A DNA stretch of 32,038 nucleotides, taken from assembly GCF_009789225.1 (NCBI RefSeq), contig NZ_WSTA01000043.1:1-32038 (forward strand), in the 5' to 3' direction. The notes under the pieces were generated by a model. That model searched no databases. It saw nothing but the letters and a program-made list of their open reading frames with translations, and was not told the DNA's origin. Positions 19,001 through 24,119 of the stretch are shown piece after piece. Each line of letters begins with the position of its first letter. Within the stretch, counting starts at the first letter, position 1. Source of the stretch: Agromyces seonyuensis (lineage in GTDB: Bacteria > Actinomycetota > Actinomycetes > Actinomycetales > Microbacteriaceae). A program made the translations under genes and the position numbers.

Positions 19001-21071
19001 CGCCGAGAACCAGCGCGGCTTCCTGCTCATCGACTCCACGATCGACACGGGCGCCGGGGCGAACGTGCAGCTCGGCCGCCCCTACCGCGCGTGGGCCGAC
19101 ACGATCACGCCGAAGTCCGTCGGACAGGCGGTCGTGCGCGGCACCGAGCTCGGCGCGGGCGTCAAGACGGCGCAGCCGTGGGGCACCGGCCCGGCGCAGG
19201 AGCCGTGGACGCTCGGCCGCCTGGCCGAGTACGGCAACACCGGCGCGGGCGCCGGCACGGGCCCGACCCGGCCGCAGCTCTCGGCGATCGACTCGCTCGA
19301 CGCGACCGCCGCCGCGTGGCTCGGCGCCGCGACCTGGTACCCGTCGATCGCGGACCCGGCGACGCCCGCCGACATCGAGGCCCCGGCCGCGGTGACCGGG
19401 CTCGTCGCAGCGCCGCTCGACCGCGGTGCGGCGCTGACCTGGAACGCCTCGGCCTCCGCCGACGTGGCCGGGTACCGCGTGCACCGCGTCACCGGCACCA
19501 CCGCGAACACGGCCGCCTCGACGCTCGTCGCGACCGTGACCGAGCCGGCCTTCACGGATGCCGGCCTCGCCAACGCGTCGACCTACACGTGGGCGATCGT
19601 CCCCGTCGACGGCGCGGGCAACCTCGGCCAGGCCGTGATCGTCACGGGCGTGCCCGACGACGGGCTCGCCCCGGCCGCCCCGACGGGCGTGAGCGCCGCC
19701 GGCGCCTTCACTCGGGTGACCGTGTCGTGGGCGGCCAATGCCGAGCCGGATGTCGTCGGCTACGCCGTGCTCCGAGACGGCGAGCGCATCGGCACGACCG
19801 ACGCCGCGACGCGCACGTTCGGCGACGCGGGCCTCGTCAACGGCACCGGTTACGCCTACTCGGTCGTCGCGATCGACGCGTCGGGCCTCGAGTCGGCCCC
19901 GTCGGCGCCCGTCACCGGCACCCCGGTCGACGGCGACGGCACCCCGCCGTCCGCCCCGACCGCGCTCTCGACCGTGCTCGGCAAGGGCAGCGTCACCGTC
20001 CGGTGGACCGGCTCGCCCGACGTCGACGTCGCCCAGTACGCGGTGCGCCGCGGCGGCGCGACGCTCGGCACGGTGCCGGCCGGCACGACCTCGTTCACCG
20101 ACACGACGGCGCCCGTCGACGTCGCCGCGACGTACACGGTCGTGGCCGTCGACGCCGCGGGCAATCCGTCGAGCCCCGCGACGCCGGTCACCGTCATCCC
20201 GATCGCGGTCGACGTCGTCGTCGCGGCCGACGGCACGGGCGACGTCACGACGCTGCAGGCGGCCTTCGGTGCCGCGGGCCGGAGCATCCTCGTCATGCCG
20301 GGCACCTACACGGGCACCTCGTCGCACACGAACGGCCAGCGGATCACCGGCGCGACCGGCGACCCCGCGGACGTCGTGCTGACGGCGCCCGGCGCCGGAC
20401 CGACGCTCACGATCGCCGGCGCCGACTGGCGCATCGAGGACGTGACCGTGCAGTCCGTGCCCGCGACGGCCGGCGGCGCTGCGACCGCGGTCGCCGTCAA
20501 GAACGGCGACCGGCAGGTGTTCGAGCACGTGCGGATCCTCGGCGACCAGAAGGCCTTCACGGTGAGCACCGCGAACACGTCGACGTACTCGCGCATCTAC
20601 GTGCACGACTCGTACCTCGAGGGCGGCAGCGACCTCGTCGTCGGCCGCGCGGTCACCGTCATCGACGACTCGCGCATCCACGTGCTGCGCGGCGGCCCGT
20701 CGATCCTGGAGTCGTCGATCATGCCCGGCTCCGCCTTCGGCTTCCTCGTCAACGACAGCGTCATCACGGCGGACGCCTCCGCGGCGGCCGGCTCGGTCTA
20801 CCTCGGCCGCCCGTACCCCGAGACGACCGGCGTCAGCCCGCAGGTCGTCGTGCGCGGCACCGAGCTGCCCGCCGCGATCAACGCGACCCAGCCGTGGAAG
20901 GACTGGAACGCCGCCACGCCGTGGACGCTCGGCCGGTTCTTCGAGTTCGGCAACACCGGCCCCGGTGCCGGCCTCGGCGCGAACCGCCCGCAGCTGACCG
21001 ACACGACCGCCGCCGACTTCACCGTCGAGAAGTACCTCGCCGGCACCGATGGATGGAACCCCGCCCGATGA
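13026..21071 (+). CDS. Giant secreted multidomain pectin methylesterase with FnIII repeats
   Basis: A 2681-residue exoprotein. The signal peptide ends AYA|AD (cleavage after 34). The order is FnIII x5 (about 36-525), PME1 (529-860), FnIII, PME2 (960-1298), FnIII, PME3 (1402-1730), FnIII, PME4 (1824-2108), FnIII x3, PME5 (2394-2681). PME (CE8) removes methyl esters from pectin, giving methanol and pectate. PME1-3 keep every catalytic motif: QAVAL Gln654/1087/1531, QDT Gln-Asp 676-677/1109-1110/1553-1554, VDFVFG Asp704/1137/1586 and LGRPW Arg765/1198/1641. PME4 and PME5 lack the general-acid Asp. Only PME3 has a Cys pair (1484, 1493). GTG 13026 was chosen because AGAGG lies 5 nt upstream and the signal peptide starts there; GTG 13020 is the alternative. 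The stop overlaps the next start. No anchor is present in this protein itself. Confidence 0.93.
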   Translation: MPASLLRRSRALVAATVFALALGLGVTATAPAYAADTTAPSKPSSLTAAFYGGLGTVLSWGKVSASDLAEYRVYRSTSSSMTTSNSTLVTTTTALKITDAGAVAGTKYWYAVASVDTSGNASGLSSTKSITATDAAKPSTPSSLKATAGTAGIALDWKDNSELDLAGYTVSRGTSSSGPWTVVSSLSVNSAYTDTTAPVGVKSYYRVTARDLTGNLSGYASANATRTGTLPPAQAPGAPTGFAAKLSSNVPVLSWGAATGATSYTLSRATSPEGPFTTVASGLTGTSYTDGAAPARATAYYSLVAVNAVGASTAVTASIEVPGDTTPPANPRSPKATVIVAGGIGVSWAANTEKDLAGYLVLKRDKERGGYFPYLGTAEAPYPLTSFTDPTVIEGTVGYFRIEAVDASGNVSEGYVAVTANHPNVKPATPSSLKVTQDPIAGLALAWKAPADLDLAGYTVYRSTGSTNAWALLDNIVLGTGPATPAYRDTSAPKGVVSYYRVVAVDAVGNVSSYSSTVSGTSLTTPIPIVYEETVLTVGADKQFQTIGAALAEIPRNNLRRYRIDVDPGTYDEVVRIRSGYVTVHGTGASPADTVIASAQASGSPDPAEPGETLGTAGSAVVRIDDTANDVTLRNLTVANTFDEAAHPEIESQQAVALRVEGDRFVGDTIRLIGNQDTLLADTPRPTARVRQYYVDSYIEGDVDFVFGAANAVFDRVTFRALDRSKANNGYVTAASSDEGSKYGFLIWDSKIVSDAADGTVNLGRPWHPSADPDAQGSVVVMHTWLPSAIDTAAPWDEMSSRNSAGESVLFPWTTGRFFEYGNVGPGAAVNELRPQLAEKEAAKLTPAVQLAGSDGWNPVVAAADVAPATPTGLVAATDTRLVNLAWADDESAAVVGWNVYRADGDGAFAKIASTDAAEYADSTVATGGAYRYLVTAATRSGLESAPSGELAVTVAVAEHAADFIVDPAAAPSATTFPTLAAALAAVPAGTSVDPTVIELVPGRYAGEYVTVTKPNTIIRGAGSDASAVVITGDRASGTPTGEVVDGVAQTYGTSGSASMVITANDVTLEGLTVENAYVEGTYSNGQAVALRTTGDRLRLEGVRLIGNQDTFYANSAGRTVAARVYVHDSFIEGDVDFVFGRATVVMDASTLHIVDHGTNPNGAVTAASTNVANPFGFLITGSRIIGDAPDGSQNLGRPWQPGISQPDGTSVRDVDAIAQVVVRDTWLGPVVSQTAWVDMVNSGVNTTWQSARFAEYRNAGPGAAPESATRAQLTDEAAAGYTAEAYLAGADGWNPVSERATDAAPAAVAGLTATGGDRRIGLDWADGAEVDVVGYRVYAGDTADFVADDASLVAEVASSDFLEEFESNGLTRYYRVVALDLAGNASAASDAVGATTAVPPLVADLTVAADGTGDFTTVQAALAAIQAGTASAPKVVVVEPGTYREVVNSAKPYVWLVGATGDPRDVVITFDNANGTAASAATCPFVTTTATCGTGGSATATFSGGGVQVRDLTIANTFDRAANPTITNTQAVALRALGDRQVFSNVRLLGHQDTLNADASGNISADGSGYPRQYYVDSFIEGDVDFVFGRANAVFERVSFHALERNGGAVFAPSTASKAKGYLVVDSRFTSDGDGFALGRPWRGWSDGGNDDSRGQVVIRDSAIGAGFVTAHPWIDMSPLVWTDGRFAEYRNTGAGVAASADRPQLTAEQTESATPQAWLAGSDGWAPFLPADATAPRTPSGLTASAASGKVSLAWDGATESDVVGYRVYRDGALLTTTEAARFADETVIDGNAYAYAVQAVDRAGRASAISSSVSATPTLRVDATVAADGSGDYTSLAAAITAASTGWVIQVEPGTYAGTTVVSKAVTIVGTGDPSAVVLTNATTTATLSITAAGVTVRGLTVENASASGTAPALSMTADKTLVQDAVISSTANRTVFADTTSNLTAARQLITGSTIIGGNDVFLGRATLVVHDSVIRPRTNGTVLTPSTAENQRGFLLIDSTIDTGAGANVQLGRPYRAWADTITPKSVGQAVVRGTELGAGVKTAQPWGTGPAQEPWTLGRLAEYGNTGAGAGTGPTRPQLSAIDSLDATAAAWLGAATWYPSIADPATPADIEAPAAVTGLVAAPLDRGAALTWNASASADVAGYRVHRVTGTTANTAASTLVATVTEPAFTDAGLANASTYTWAIVPVDGAGNLGQAVIVTGVPDDGLAPAAPTGVSAAGAFTRVTVSWAANAEPDVVGYAVLRDGERIGTTDAATRTFGDAGLVNGTGYAYSVVAIDASGLESAPSAPVTGTPVDGDGTPPSAPTALSTVLGKGSVTVRWTGSPDVDVAQYAVRRGGATLGTVPAGTTSFTDTTAPVDVAATYTVVAVDAAGNPSSPATPVTVIPIAVDVVVAADGTGDVTTLQAAFGAAGRSILVMPGTYTGTSSHTNGQRITGATGDPADVVLTAPGAGPTLTIAGADWRIEDVTVQSVPATAGGAATAVAVKNGDRQVFEHVRILGDQKAFTVSTANTSTYSRIYVHDSYLEGGSDLVVGRAVTVIDDSRIHVLRGGPSILESSIMPGSAFGFLVNDSVITADASAAAGSVYLGRPYPETTGVSPQVVVRGTELPAAINATQPWKDWNAATPWTLGRFFEFGNTGPGAGLGANRPQLTDTTAADFTVEKYLAGTDGWNPAR
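13131..14605 (+). repeat. Five tandem fibronectin type III domains at the N-terminus of the PME
   Basis: Five modules of about 85-105 residues each, recognised by recurring features: an opening P-S-x-L or P-x-x-P stretch, a W in strand B (LSWG, LDWK, LSWG, VSWA, LAWK), a D-L-A-G/E-Y pattern with Y-x-V in strand C, and closing Y-Y-R-V-x-A-x-D-x-x-G-N. Six more copies lie at about 15625-15900, 16935-17220, 18225-18495, 19370-19660, 19665-19935 and 19940-20205. FnIII modules in bacterial exoenzymes usually act as spacers or aid polysaccharide contact. Confidence 0.88.
18497..19350 (+). other. PME domain 4, degenerate active site
   Basis: About 285 residues with the PME beta-helix pattern, roughly 45 shorter than PME1-3. 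Aligned to the active domains, QAVAL has become TAPAL (Gln to Thr1913) and QDT has become N-R-T (Asn1936, Arg1937), so the oxyanion-hole glutamines and the general-acid aspartate are lost. The nucleophile Asp1964 (NDVFLG) and Arg2018 (LGRPY) remain. Inferred to be catalytically dead, possibly a pectin-binding or structural module. Confidence 0.75.
20207..21071 (+). other. PME domain 5, degenerate active site
   Basis: About 288 residues. QAVAL reads TAVAV (Gln to Thr2487), and QDT reads Q-K-A: Gln2508 is kept while the general-acid aspartate is Lys2509. Asp2536 (SDLVVG) and Arg2595 (LGRPY) remain. The closing EFGNTGPG, RPQL and YLAGTDGWNP motifs of the family are intact, so the fold is probably complete. 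Inferred to be inactive as an esterase. Confidence 0.75.
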
Positions 21072-22474
21072 ACCGCACCGCCCGCACCCCGTTCCTCCGT
21101 CGCGCGGCCGTCCGCGTCGCCGCGATCGCCGCCGCCGCGGTCGTGGCGACCGCCGCACTCGTCGCGGCGCCCGTCGCCGCCCAGGCGGCGGACTCCGGCA
21201 CCGCCGAGGTCACGGCGAGCTGCGCCTCGCTCGTCGTGAAGCTGCGCACCTTCGCGGCCGGCGGCGAGGTGTCGATCGTCGTCGACGGCGAGACCCAGAC
21301 CGACGGCGACGCCGACGGCTGGCGCACCATCGGCACGAGCTTCACCCGCACCTACGCCTTCGAGCCCGACGTCGCCCACGACTACACGGTGCGCGTGAAC
21401 TCGTTCGCCGACGGCAGCGCGGGCCGCGAGTTCCGTGCCGGCACGGGCGGCGACGCCCTGTTCTCCGGCCCGACGACCCCGTGCGACGCGGTGCAGGTGC
21501 TGGCGTCAGCCTCGTCGTGCGACGCCGCCAAGCGCGTCGACTCGCAGAAGCTCGGCCTCGAGATCAGCCGGCTCCGCCCGAGCGTCACCTATCTCGTCGA
21601 GGTGACCGACGCCTCGGGCGAGGTCGTCGACCACTTCCAGTTCCGCACCTCGCCGGTCGTGAACAAGACCTTCAGCGGTCTGTCCGCGGGCGAGACGTAC
21701 GGCATCCGGGTGACCGACCAGTCGAACGACGTGCTCTCGGGCTCGACCTCCGTGACGATCCCCGCGTGCGCGCAGGCGATCGACCTGACCTCGCTGACCA
21801 CGTCCTGCACGGGCGGCGCCGCGAGCGCGACGGCGACCCTCGCCGACCTCGTGCCGGGCCGCTCCTACACGGCCGAGCTCACCCCCGGCGGCGCGACCGC
21901 GGCGATCGCGGGCGCCGACGGCAGCGGGGAGCTCCGGCTCACGGGCCTCGCCGACGACACCGAGTACACCCTCGTGGTGACCGACGACGACGCCGCCATC
22001 GCCGCACGCGCCGCCGCGACCACGCCCACCTGCGCGTCGAGCGCCGGCGGCGACGGCACCGGGTCGACCCCGTCGGGCTCCGGCACGGGCGCCGGCTCCT
22101 CGTCCGGCTCCGGCGGCTCGGGGTCGACCGGCGGCTCTGCGGCCGACGGCACTGCCGCGGGTTCCGCGGCGAGCGGCTCTGCGGCCTCCTCCGGCCCGCG
22201 CATCGTCTTCGCCGCCGCGGTGCAGGGCGTGAACGGCACGGACCTCGCCCAGGCCGCCGTGGCCGGCTCCGACGACGAGTCCGGTGAGGGCCCCGGCGAC
22301 GACGGCGCCTCGAGCGCGACGGGCACGGTCGGCGGCGACGCCGGTGCGGCGCTCGGCGCCGCGGATGCCGGTGCGTCCCTGTGGCTCTGGCTCGGCGGCA
22401 TCCTCGCGGCCGCCCTCGCCGCGCTCGCGGTGTGGTTCGCGGTGCGTCACCGGCGCGGCCGGACGGCCGAGTAG
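21068..22474 (+). CDS. Membrane-anchored surface protein with three cysteine-pair modules, coupled to the PME
   Basis: A 468-residue protein I do not recognise. It has a signal peptide (Arg-rich start, hydrophobic core, AQA|AD cleavage after 40), then three beta-rich modules each holding exactly two cysteines (52/139, 151/234, 247/322), suggesting one disulfide per module. A Ser/Gly/Thr/Ala-rich linker (about 323-375), an acidic Gly-rich stretch, a helix at about 437-460 and the basic tail RHRRGRTAE follow. That is the layout of a C-terminally anchored envelope protein, but there is no LPXTG sortase motif. Modules 2 and 3 contain LVPGRSYT/LRPSVTYLV-type segments resembling FnIII or Ig-like folds. 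The ATG at 21068 overlaps the PME stop (ATGA), so translation is coupled and the proteins likely work together, perhaps tethering the PME at the cell surface. Confidence 0.8.
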   Translation: MNRTARTPFLRRAAVRVAAIAAAAVVATAALVAAPVAAQAADSGTAEVTASCASLVVKLRTFAAGGEVSIVVDGETQTDGDADGWRTIGTSFTRTYAFEPDVAHDYTVRVNSFADGSAGREFRAGTGGDALFSGPTTPCDAVQVLASASSCDAAKRVDSQKLGLEISRLRPSVTYLVEVTDASGEVVDHFQFRTSPVVNKTFSGLSAGETYGIRVTDQSNDVLSGSTSVTIPACAQAIDLTSLTTSCTGGAASATATLADLVPGRSYTAELTPGGATAAIAGADGSGELRLTGLADDTEYTLVVTDDDAAIAARAAATTPTCASSAGGDGTGSTPSGSGTGAGSSSGSGGSGSTGGSAADGTAAGSAASGSAASSGPRIVFAAAVQGVNGTDLAQAAVAGSDDESGEGPGDDGASSATGTVGGDAGAALGAADAGASLWLWLGGILAAALAALAVWFAVRHRRGRTAE

Positions 22475-22496
22475 CGGCCGGAGACGATCCGACCGG

Positions 22497-22524
22497 CGGG
22501 CGGGGCGCTGCGGCGCTCCGCCCG
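22497..22524. terminator. GC-rich hairpin between convergent genes
   Basis: A 12-bp stem with one mismatch (22497-22508 pairing with 22513-22524) around a TGCG loop, in the 62-bp gap between the surface-protein stop and the ATPase stop. Likely a bidirectional terminator, although no U-tract follows on either side. Confidence 0.6.
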
Positions 22525-22536
22525 GCGTCGTCCCGC

Positions 22537-23421
22537 TCAGTAGGGGAAGTGCGGGATCGTCGTCGTCGACGCGATGCCGCGTGCGCTGCCGTGGCGGTCG
22601 ATGCCGAGACCGGCGAGCAGCCGGCCGCGGAGCTCGGCGAGCTCGGCCGAACCGCGGTCGCGGGGCCGCGTGCCGGGCACCGTGAGCGTCTCGATGATCG
22701 TCGCGCCCTCGGGGGCCGGGCCGAGCTCGTCGTCGTCGGCCTCCTTGCCGAGCAGGATGACGCGGTCGGCCAGCTGGAGCGCCTCGTCGACGTCGTGCGT
22801 GACGAGCAGCACGGTGGTCGGGGCGGCCTCGTGCACGTCGAGCAGGAGGTCCTGCATCTTCAGCCGGGTGAGCGCGTCGAGCGCGCCGAAGGGCTCGTCG
22901 AGCAGCAGCACGCCGGGACGCCGGGCGAGGGCGCGGGCGAGCGAGGCGCGCTGCGCCATGCCGCCGGAGATCTCGCGGGGACGGCGCTCGGCGGCGTCGG
23001 AGAGGCCGACGAGCTCGAGCAGCCGGGCGACGCGCTCTCGGCCCGCGGCCTTCGGCGTGCCGCGCGGCAGGCCGAGGGCGACGTTCGCGGCGACGGATCG
23101 CCAGGGCAGCAGCCGCGGCTCCTGGAAGCCGACGGCGGTGCGGCGGTCGAACTCGGCGACGGGGGTGCCGTCGATGAGGGTGCGGCCGCTCGTGCCGAGG
23201 TCGAGGCCGCCGGCGATGCGCAGCAGCGTAGACTTGCCGCAGCCCGAGGCGCCGACGATCGCGAGGATCTCGCCCGCCGCGACCTCGAGGGAGACGTTGC
23301 GCAGCACGGGGCGGACGCCGCCCGCCTGCGGGAAGGCCCGACCGACGCCGTCGAACGTCACGGGCACGGCGGCTCCGGCGACGCCCGCCGTCGCGGCGGA
23401 TCGATCGAGGGCGGTGGACAC
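22537..23421 (-). CDS. ABC transporter ATP-binding protein, sulfonate/taurine type (SsuB-like)
   Basis: A 294-residue cytoplasmic ATPase that powers an importer. Walker A GASGCGKS (57-64), Q-loop Gln100, signature ISGGM (151-155), Walker B LLLDEP with Glu176, D-loop ALDA and switch His209 are all present. GFQEPRLLPWRSVAANV is characteristic of the SsuB/TauB/NrtD group, the same group as the permease and lipoprotein genes at 10721-12687. No other permease is near, so it very probably serves them. The GTG at 23421 has GGGAGG upstream; no ATG fits. On the minus strand the ATPase gene would precede the lipoprotein and permease genes, but the pectin cassette separates them. Confidence 0.92.
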   Translation of the reverse strand: MSTALDRSAATAGVAGAAVPVTFDGVGRAFPQAGGVRPVLRNVSLEVAAGEILAIVGASGCGKSTLLRIAGGLDLGTSGRTLIDGTPVAEFDRRTAVGFQEPRLLPWRSVAANVALGLPRGTPKAAGRERVARLLELVGLSDAAERRPREISGGMAQRASLARALARRPGVLLLDEPFGALDALTRLKMQDLLLDVHEAAPTTVLLVTHDVDEALQLADRVILLGKEADDDELGPAPEGATIIETLTVPGTRPRDRGSAELAELRGRLLAGLGIDRHGSARGIASTTTIPHFPY

Positions 23422-23530
23422 GGCGGACCTCCCGGGGGCTGAGGGGATGGGATGACGTTACCCACGGCGGCGAGCGCCCGCGAACGGGGCCGTAACCCTC
23501 CGCAACACCCGTGACGGCGCGCGCCGCGCC

Positions 23531-24004
23531 TCAGTTGCCCGGGAGCGCGATCGAACCCGTCGCAGGATGCTCGTGCGGCATCCGGTCGCGGTCGTACGTG
23601 ATGTCGCTGAAGCCGTGGGGCTTCGGCTTGCCCTGCTCGTCGAGGCTCACGAAGACGATCCGGTCGATCGTGAGGATGCGCTGCCGCGTGATCATGTTGC
23701 GCACGACGGCGCGCATGGTGAGCGACGTGCGACCGAACTTCGTGGCCGTCAGGCCCATCTCGATGAGGTCGCCCTGCAGTGCGGAGGCCTTGAACTCGAT
23801 CTCGGAGATGAGCTTCGTGACGACGCGCGAGTTGCCGAGCTGGAGGATCGCGTAGATCGCGGCCTCCTCATCGATCCAGCGCAGCAGGCTGCCGCCGAAC
23901 AGCGTGCCGTTGGCGTTGAGGTCCTCCGGCCGCACCCACTTGCGGGTGTGGAAGTTGACACCGTCCTCGGACCAGTGCCACTCCTCGTCGTTGCGAGCGT
24001 TCAT
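23531..24004 (-). CDS. Acyl-CoA thioesterase (hotdog fold, YciA/BACH type)
   Basis: A 157-residue single-hotdog hydrolase that splits acyl-CoA to free acid and CoA in the cytoplasm. The active-site segment NANGTLFGGSLLRWIDEEAA (30-49) is the classic motif of acyl-CoA hydrolases, with Asn32 and Asp45 in the usual catalytic places. FKASALQGDLIEM and a Thr-Ser-Leu strand complete the hotdog. The C-terminal extension after about residue 125 is His/Pro-rich. The ATG at 24004 has no ribosome binding site but TAGCCT ends 6 nt upstream, so the mRNA is probably leaderless. Chain-length preference is unknown. Confidence 0.9.
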   Translation of the reverse strand: MNARNDEEWHWSEDGVNFHTRKWVRPEDLNANGTLFGGSLLRWIDEEAAIYAILQLGNSRVVTKLISEIEFKASALQGDLIEMGLTATKFGRTSLTMRAVVRNMITRQRILTIDRIVFVSLDEQGKPKPHGFSDITYDRDRMPHEHPATGSIALPGN

Positions 24005-24010
24005 CGCGCC

Positions 24011-24016
24011 AGGCTA
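24011..24016 (-). promoter_or_regulatory. -10-like element of the thioesterase gene
   Basis: TAGCCT on the minus strand, exactly 6 nt before the ATG at 24004. The identical hexamer and spacing occur at the alpha/beta-hydrolase gene (28144-28149). No clear -35 is present. Confidence 0.5.
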
Positions 24017-24052
24017 CGGCCGCGCTCGGCGCCGTGCCCCGGGTTCCGTCGG

Positions 24053-24100
24053 CCCGTCCGGGAACGCGCCCGTCCGGGAACGCGCCCGTCCGGGAACGCG
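24053..24100. repeat. 16-bp tandem repeat, three perfect copies
   Basis: cccgtccgggaacgcg is repeated at 24053-24068, 24069-24084 and 24085-24100 with no mismatch. It lies between the stop of the KimA-like gene and the start of the thioesterase gene, upstream of the latter. Each copy contains GTCCGGGAAC, one base from the GTTC-NN-GAAC core of the 5381-5460 array, with the same 16-bp period. Confidence 0.9.
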
Positions 24101-24119
24101 ACCCGACTGGAGCGCCGCC

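Noticed and set aside
15323..21067. A long plus-strand frame running into the surface protein gene
   Set aside because: The part before 21068 is Arg-rich shadow sequence of the PME gene. Only the part from the ATG at 21068, with its signal peptide, is credible.
13014..21158. A very long open frame of about 2700 codons on the minus strand opposite the PME gene
   Set aside because: It is a by-product of third-position GC bias and the repeated domain structure on the plus strand. The translation is Arg/Gly/Val/Asp-rich with no domain, signal peptide or start signal.
22030..22474. LPXTG sortase anchor in the surface protein
   Set aside because: No LPXTG or close variant precedes the C-terminal helix; the protein ends like a plain membrane anchor.
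12826..23513. Shared GGGTAAC/GTTACCC motif before the lipoprotein and ATPase genes, as a common operator of the split importer
   Set aside because: Only about 7 bases match, the orientation differs, and similar gtaac words occur elsewhere.
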